Assembly: GCF_027580225.2 (NCBI RefSeq)
Contig: NC_073352.2
Location: forward strand, 4,714,501 to 4,778,500
Reading direction: 5' to 3'
Length of the DNA stretch: 64,000 bases
Source: Misgurnus anguillicaudatus
Lineage: Eukaryota; Chordata; Actinopteri; Cypriniformes; Cobitidae
The notes beneath the pieces are model-generated. The model was given only the letters and a program-made list of their open reading frames with translations, had not been told where the DNA came from and did no database searches. Below are positions 57,301-64,000 of this stretch, piece by piece (the stretch's first letter is position 1; each line of letters starts with the position of its first letter). Both the position numbers and the translations under genes were made by a program.

Positions 57301-60300
57301 CGCCTGTCTGTTAACCTTAAATATAAAATAAAATATATATTATATGATATATAAATATATAGTATGATTGTTTTAGGTTTAAGCTTTGATTAGTTTTAAT
57401 GTGGAAAATTTGTTGACCTTATACAAGCAATTATCAAGTGGAGCATTTTCTTTTTAATGTTTATAAAGAATATGGCAGTTGCCTCAAAGTTATAAAACAT
57501 TAAAAAAACTTAGATGCAAAGTCGAATTAACATCAATAATAATATTTAGGAAAATCAACAATTATGATTTCGTGATGAATGTGCTCCCGTGTGGAATGCA
57601 ATTTTTTTAACTTGATTTGTTTTTTTGCAGCTAAAATAGCCGGTAAACTAAAGATTTAACGGATATGAAATGCACAAATAAAATAATAAGATTCGCTGTA
57701 TAGCTGCCATAGTTTCACCAACTCCTCCACCCAAAATCTTTTTTTAATAGTTTCTTTAGCCTGTAATAATAGTTCACAGCTGATGTTCCTTTGGAAAAAA
57801 ATATAAAAAATCTAACAACCATCAGTGTAATAATGTCTAATTATGTGAATTTTTTATTCTTTAAATAAATAAAAAATGCCTAATTTAACACGGAGTGTAC
57901 TTCAACTTTTTTTAAAACAGATATTTAGTTATATAGACTGCAATCTACACAAGCTTTTATCACAGTCATGGCCCCTAGCGGAGTCAAACGGGATAAGGTA
58001 TAGCTAAGATTGCTCCAGACCAACCTTCCGAACGAACGACTTACAGAAGTGATACGTAACTAAGAACGTTTCGGGAAACACGTATTAACGATAAGGTACA
58101 GCTTAAGGTACAACTTAAGAACGACGTAGAGCTAAGAAGGTTTCGGGGAACGCAGCCCTGTTCTTTAACAATAATGCATGGATTATCATTTAACATGAAT
58201 AACCATGGTTTTACTACAGTAAGGTTTAACTATGGTTGTAGAAAATCTGTAGTAAACATGTTTTTTATTTTGCTTTAAGGTAAAACGGTTCATTTTGGTA
58301 AGGGTCATTAATTGTTTTACTGTTTGCTGTTACGACTATACCACAATTAAACGTAATTTTACTTCACATGTTTTGTTTGCTTCATTAAAACGAATTTAAT
58401 TTCATTTAATTTGTTTCTTAATTTTAATGTATGTTTTGTTAATAACTTTTGTGGATATAAATAAATAAGAACATTAAAAGTAGTGAATAAGATAAGACGA
58501 CGTCACTGGCCACAGGTCAGTAGCCTACCCTTCACTACGCTTCTGCTATGAAAGTGTATAAAGGTACATAAGTTAAATGTATGTTTGGTCTGATCGGGTC
58601 AATATGCTGATGTCCGGGTGTGTAAGACTAGTCGATCTGCAATAATTATTCGAAAAGAAAAAAAATCTATTAATTTTTTTATCGTGTCGCAGGTTTAAGG
58701 CATTGTAATATAGAATGGTCATTTAATGCGTTATCACTTGATCTGTGTTATTTTATGTAAAGAAGTATACATGAAAATTATTTTGTATGTATTTCTAATT
58801 GTTTTGGCCATTCGGTTCGCAGTAACCTATTTCGAGATTTAACACCGGGTTTTCTGATTTCACTTAATCGCGTGTTATTTAGACGTGCTCCGCATCATGA
58901 GAAATTAGCCTCTTTTTACCGATAAAACAGAAGAGCTAACCGAGACAGACATGGAGAATGAAACGAAACTTAGAAAAAAATATTATTTGCGGTGCTCTGG
59001 TTATGAACCGGATTGCTGGAGATGCAAACAGTAAAACAAGCAATGACTCCGTCTTGGACCCTTACGAAAATTAATCATAGTTTTACTATAGTTAAAGCCA
59101 AAATCATGGTTACAACAAGATCGTTTCGAAAACCAAGCACCCAATAGCTTAAAAAACCTTAAACCTTACTGTAGTAAAACCATGGCCACTCTCGCTAGAT
59201 GATAGTCAGATGACAATCCATTATTGCATAACCGTTAAAGACTTTAACCGGAACAGAATGTTTATTCTTCTTCTACAAAAACATATCAAACTAAATTAAG
59301 AATAGTCTGTTATATATAGCCTATATACCTTTTATCATTCGCTCCGTCTGAGGTTATAACACCATTATCTGTATTTTAAAATCTTTAAAAAATGTAACAA
59401 TGTTTTCAACGTAAAAATACATTCACATACATGTACAGTCAGTGTTTATTTGAACTGTGATGAAATGTTCGCTGTAGAAACATCCGTAGGCTACTTGAAT
59501 GCGAAGGCAGCCACATGACAGTGCGAGGTGAACTAGCGTCTGATAATGCAGACAATTCGGTGAGAGGATCAAACAACGCTGTAGTTCTGTCACCTACAGA
59601 CACGTAATAATCTCCATAAACACTAATATTTCTCTGTTTATGCTTCACTTAATCGGCCAGCGAATACAACACCCTCGACCATCAGCCCCGCCGCCGCCAT
59701 GTTTCCCACGTGAGAGGCCAGGCAATGGGAGTTGTTGGCCCCGCCTTGACGCAGTGATTCACAGGACGGGGGCGTGGTCAACTCGGAATGCATTTTCAAT
59801 TGAATTTTGCTACATCCGTTGCGCGCTATGTAAATGAAAATGCAATCCCATGTTTCCCACCCGTAAATGTAAATGCATTTAGAGAAAATTACATTTAAAC
59901 GATCATTTTGCTACAGTTTTTGCTTGACCATGTAAAGCACATCTAATCAATCCAGCTAATACATTTCCAATTTAATTTTGCTACATCCATTGCATGCATT
60001 GTAAATGAAAATGCAATCCCAAGTTTCCCACCCGTAAATGTAAATGCATTTAGGGAAATTTACATTTAAATGATAATTTTGCTACAGTTTTTGCTTGACA
60101 ATGTGAAACACATTATATCAGTTCGGGTAATACATTTCCATTTTAATTTTGCAACTTTTAAAGCATTAAAATATGTATTTAAAACAGGGCTGTAGAAAAT
60201 GGAAAATGCAAATCAAAGTACCACACTTTCACCTCCACTTTGCACCAAGGATTGCACACAAAAGCACGGAAAATGTAAACCCAAATACAGAAATGCATTG

Positions 60301-60372
60301 TCATTTTACATATTGCATTGTCATATTGCATATTACATTCTAAATTGAATTTAGCTACCCATATGCTTCCAT
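54309..60372. mobile_element. Foldback element with arms of about 1.3 kb
   Basis: The left arm begins GGAAGCATATGGGTAGCTAA and the right arm ends TTAGCTACCCATATGCTTCC. Pairing continues through 54309-55170, 56408-56637 and 58161-58332 on the left against 60372 down to about 59024 on the right. The left arm is interrupted twice (55170-56407 and 56638-58160), which the intact right arm reveals. Each arm holds a tandem unit (ACTGTAGCAAAATTATC...GGGTGGGAAACTTGGG) and a CpG-rich promoter-like part with CATGGCGGCAGCAGGG. Both arms encode the same short frame starting MKHKQRNISVYGDYYVSVGD. No transposase is recognised. Confidence 0.8.
56638..58160. mobile_element. TIR element inserted in the foldback's left arm
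   Basis: The left end CTGGGCTGCGTTTCCCGATA and the right end inward CAGGGCTGCGTTCCCCGAAA are long imperfect inverted repeats with more matches further in (CTTAAG, GTTTCCCGAA). The right arm of the foldback shows the uninterrupted site (CGGTTAAAGTCTTTAACGG). Non-coding. Confidence 0.75.
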
Positions 60373-61558
60373 ACATCTTCACTTGTGTATATATACCCAG
60401 TCTTTTGTATTACCTGTTGCTGGATCATTGTCATTGTCATTACTCCCGTCTGTTCCTGTTGTACTTACCTGTCCATTGTTTGTTTTACTCCTCGTGTTTT
60501 GTTTCCAGTTTTATATAAAATGTTATTTATTTATCCCGGACTCTGCACTTGCGTCCTCACTCCCGTACCAGTTCGTGACAGAATGATCCAGCCATTAAAG
60601 GAGGCAGCGAGTTCCAGGAGGAGAGCTTCCCCTGAAATTTCTTTGTGGGGGAGTAGTGGACATCGGGATCTGTGAGCTTCGAAGTCCCGATATCCCTTGG
60701 AGCTTACCGAGAGGGATCGCTCAGAACTCCAGGACGGGCTGAAGCTAGCGGTCACCACGCCCGATTCATTCCCCGGGGTGGTTGCTGCGACACAAAAGCC
60801 TGTTCCTGCGAGGGATGAATCGGTCCAGTTAGCTCCCCTGCTGAAAGAATCGTCTGGTCCGGTTCCTGGGAGGTCCACCGCCGTGCTCAATTCAGGGTTC
60901 TCAACGGACACCACGCCCGATTATTTCCCCAGGGTGGTCGCTACCGTGTGTGAACCCATTTCCCTGAGATGGTGGGAGTCGACCCCCGGGTTGATCGGAT
61001 CGTCGTCGGTTCTCAGGAGGGTCGAGTCATCTGGATCGGCCCCGAGAAGCCCGCTCCGGTTTTTCCGGCTTCCTGCCCTGCCGGCTTCATTCCGGCTTCC
61101 TGCCCTGCCGGCTTCATTCCGGCTTCCTGCCATGCCGATCTGCCGTGGTCTCCAAGCCCTCCGTCCCTCCCACCAGACTCACCCTCCCGGACTTTTGTTT
61201 ATGTTTGGGTGGTGTCTGGAAGCCACTCTTTGAGGAGGGGGTTATGTCACGGTTGTCAAACCGTGTTCTGTGTGTGCTTGCATGTTTACTGATTGTTGTC
61301 ACCTGGACTCTCATTTGTTGATTACCTGCCTCATTATTACCAGCTGTGTCTCATCTTCACTTGTGTATATATACCCAGTCTTTTGTATTACCTGTTGCTG
61401 GATCATTGTCATTGTCATTACTCCCGTCTGTTCCTGTTGTACTTACCTGTCCATTGTTTGTTTTACTCCTCGTGTTTTGTTTCCAGTTTGATATTAAATG
61501 TTATTTATTTATCCCAGACTCTGCACTTGCGTCCTCACTCCCGTACCAGTTCGTGACA
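60373..61558 (+). mobile_element. Small non-autonomous LTR element, 5' LTR truncated
   Basis: The complete 3' LTR (61245-61558) starts TGTCACGGTTGTCAAACC and ends CCAGTTCGTGACA. The last about 210 bp of the same LTR are at 60373-60580. The internal region (60581-61244) starts GAATGATCCAGCC and ends with a purine tract TGAGGAGGGGGTTA. An open frame of 178 codons at 60697-61233 has FRLPALPAS repeats but no retroelement motif. The foldback element abuts the truncation point. Confidence 0.8.
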
Positions 61559-62554
61559 CTTTTTACACGAGGTTATGCTAACGTTATGCTATCTGGCTGT
61601 CTGCCTATTTCTCTATACTAGCCTATCTATATATCTAGTCTATCTACAATATATCCATGTATTATCTATAATCTGAATACTGTGGTCTACTACTCGTCTC
61701 TCTAGTCACTCTCAAATCAATGCTTTCAAGGCGGGCTTTAGTAAATTCTTTCCTCAAGGTGACGTAATGCAATGCATTGTTATAAAAAAGGAGAATCATT
61801 GAAAAACACTGTAAGATAGTACCTACTTTTTCGTATTATATTCTGTTTTGTTATACCCAACAACATAAAATACAATGGTTAACAGTTAAATGTTTATTAC
61901 CAACAAGCAAATTGCACATTACATACTATATTAGTATGTAATAAATTAAATAGATTAATCAAATAAAACACAAATGTATGTTTTTACTCCAATCTATCAG
62001 GATCAACAAAGTACATTAGTAGACATTATACATGCTTTAAACGTTTTAGTCTTTTCAACTTACTTTTATTTATATTGACTAGAGATCAGTTGCTACAACT
62101 TATAAAATAAAATTGACTTTTTCAACTTTATTTTATAAGTTATAATTATAAGGTGATTTAATTATAATTATAATAACAACAATATTATTATATATATTAT
62201 TATTTTGAAAATTATTAATATTATATTATTATTATTACTAATAATATAAGAATAATTAATATGTTAATGTTGTTTTATATTATTTAAGTATTTATTATTA
62301 TTATTGGTATTATTATTGAAAATTATAATTATATGAATCAATGTTTGGTTTGATGACTTAAAATTCCTAAAATTGCATGAAGAAAAAAAATTTGCATTGT
62401 AATTGGACAAGTCTAAAAAACAGATGTTAACAATGTGTCAATATGATTGAGATGATAAGATGAACAAGGTACTAACTCAACTTTAATTTGAGGCTTTATT
62501 TTATAGCACTACATATAATCAAATATTCATTGCATCATGTTTATAATTTTTATA
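61559..62554. other. No gene; (TTA)n/AT-rich low complexity at 62120-62340
   Basis: The sequence is strongly AT-rich, with ATTATTATTA-type simple repeats. No open frame with features. Confidence 0.5.
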
Positions 62555-63007
62555 TCAACAATCACTTAGTACAACTGATTCTGAGCCATTCACATAACTC
62601 AGTCTTGTGCTTTGAGCTCTTCTTTTGCCTGGGGGAATATAAATGATTCATGTTTTAACATTTCTGTTTGTTTGTGTTACTTTATGTTGACAGTTTTAGA
62701 TTGTTGTGAATCATCAGACTGTTAAAAACTCACCAGATCTCCTTTCACAGATGATCAAGAGAAGAATAACAGTAGGTGCTGTCAGTACTGCAAACTCAAC
62801 AATGATGATAATCACTGCAGACACAAACAGACACATTCAGATAGAATATACAGTACAAACTCAATCTATAACATCTTTATTAATTACATCATTAATACAG
62901 GAAAATGAAACAACACAGAGATATGAACCCAGTAAGACCACAATGGCTAAAGACATGTTTACCTCTTATTATTGATCCAATCACATTCTTAATGCTGGGT
63001 GAATTTC
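62555..63007 (-). CDS. Transmembrane and tail exons of a single-pass receptor-like gene (3' end)
   Basis: The exons are 63007-62963, 62814-62734 and 62628-62555, all with AG/GT borders and all phase 1, so they join in frame. They encode a stalk (NSPSIKNVIGSII), a hydrophobic helix (VIIIIVEFAVLTAPTVILLL) followed by CERRSG, and a short basic tail (KRRAQSTRLSYVNGSE) ending VVLSDC and stop. All phase-1 introns and one membrane span are usual for immunoglobulin-superfamily receptors. No ITIM is clear (LSYVNG does not fit at position +3). The ectodomain exons lie upstream, beyond the repeats at the window edge or outside. Type I receptor is well supported; the family is not. Confidence 0.6.
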
Positions 63008-63198
63008 CTAAAAGCACAAAATTTTAAAGTTTTTTTTTACATTACTGCCTTTAATCATACAGACATTTTATAAAAGCATTATCACACTACGCAGGTGGGG
63101 TTGTAAAGTAATGCAATGCATTTAATCTAAACATAGCAATCTGTTACATGTAGATTATTGTCAAGTTTTTTTAAGTTTTCACAACACTAAACCAAGCA

Positions 63199-64000
63199 GT
63201 GGCGGTTCTACACGGAGGCCAAGGGTGGCCCGTGCCTCTGTAGACATGTCCCTGGTGGCCACCCCATGCTGACCAAATAAAAAAGTATACATTTATTTTG
63301 ATTTTACACGCGAGCGCCAAAAGCGGAACTAATGCGACGCAACGTTCTTCACGGGCAAATTAAAGCGGCGCACCCAACCACTGTAGCCGGCTGCGGGTGC
63401 TGCTCTGCGAGTGTCTCAATTCGTTCCCAATCTCCCGATGTTGAGAATGTGTATGCAGGTTTGCGCACTGGTAAGGACTCTAGCTGACTTGACATTGGGA
63501 CACTGTTCACTTGTTCTCTTGTGACGTGGCTGCTGAGGCGCGTTGTGATCATTCACAGCTGATCTATTTCGACCTCACTCAGACCGTCACCACGGTCTTG
63601 CCTTGGATGGTGCCGTTCTGCTGGCTCTCCTCGGGACCTGATGTGGACAGTGTCGGATGGCTGGCCCCGGGTGGTTGGTTCCCTGTGGAGCATCCGGGTG
63701 AACCGAACACTTCCTCTTTGCCTTTCTCGCCTCTTCAGAGACCGGTTTTGGAGAAAATCTGCGTGTATACGTTGATATTGGAAATCTTTAACTTACCCAT
63801 TCAATCCGTCACTATTGTGCAGGCGCCTGGTGCCCCTGAGGATTGCGGTAAGCTAATTGTTTTTCCTTTCTTCTATTTTCAGGTAGGTGGTTGGTATTAT
63901 TTACATTACAAATGAATGAACTTGATTCATGTTAACATTTGTTTTGTAGGGTTTGTGTTCCGACGCTAATTAGCGTACGGATGTGGTGAGTATTTTTTGT
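63199..64000. other. hAT-like terminus and an unidentified open frame at the window edge
   Basis: CAGTGGCGGTTCTACACGG at 63199 looks like the left end of a hAT element whose right end is not in the window. From 63511 to about 63846 a plus-strand frame (FSCDVAAEARCDHSQ..., then LQRPVLEKICVYTLILEI) ends at a donor-like GATTGCGGTAAGC. I do not recognise it, and it may be a non-coding exon. Confidence 0.3.

Noticed and set aside
54309..60580. Foldback inserted into the LTR of the small LTR element, with CATCT as its target duplication
   Set aside because: The left flank of the foldback does not contain the missing LTR part, so the shared CATCT is probably chance and the LTR was truncated another way.
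60697..61233. 178-codon open frame as a gene
   Set aside because: It lies inside a small LTR element, contains FRLPALPAS simple repeats, and has no retroelement or host domain.

Overview
This window looks like teleost, probably cyprinid-like, nuclear DNA. Almost every gene is split by GT-AG introns. The sequence is AT-rich and packed with fish-type transposable elements: hAT, TTAA-target elements, Harbinger, Ty3/gypsy, a V-SINE and KDZ. There is no operon, CRISPR array or other prokaryotic feature. All calls come from reading the sequence and ORFs; no database search was run.

Left part (1-23000). A decayed Harbinger transposon (1-1600) is followed by a truncated gypsy element with its LTR (1935-3676). 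Two exons at 4502-5131 (minus) encode the tail of a receptor-like protein with two ITIM-like motifs. From 7812 to about 20900 lies one ZBED/hAT transposase pseudogene split by four insertions: a TTAA element, a nearly full-length gypsy retrotransposon (9718-17340), a hAT-like MITE, and a small LTR retrotransposon with a CTAAG target duplication. The coding pieces still join across two of these insertions codon for codon.

Middle (23000-54000). Phase-compatible minus-strand exons between 23146 and 27086, with a possible E2F-type promoter/first exon at 53587-53666, suggest an unidentified host gene. Between them sits the main find: a unit of about 25.8 kb (27437-53202) with related inverted ends, ACGTA-rich subterminal repeats and an exact 7-bp flanking repeat CATTATT. 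It carries two convergent multi-exon genes. The plus-strand gene is a KDZ-type (Kyakuja-Dileera-Zisupton) transposase. The minus-strand gene encodes an uncharacterised zinc-ribbon protein with a tandem array of 84-nt, frame-neutral exons. Many younger elements and a 3.4-kb minisatellite are nested inside. A small element at 4785-5025 shares its ends and may be a non-autonomous relative.

Right part (54000-64000). A foldback element of about 6 kb with arms of about 1.3 kb (54309-60372) is followed by a small truncated LTR element (60373-61558). Transmembrane and tail exons of another receptor-like gene lie at 62555-63007 (minus). The right edge holds a hAT-like terminus and an unidentified open frame.
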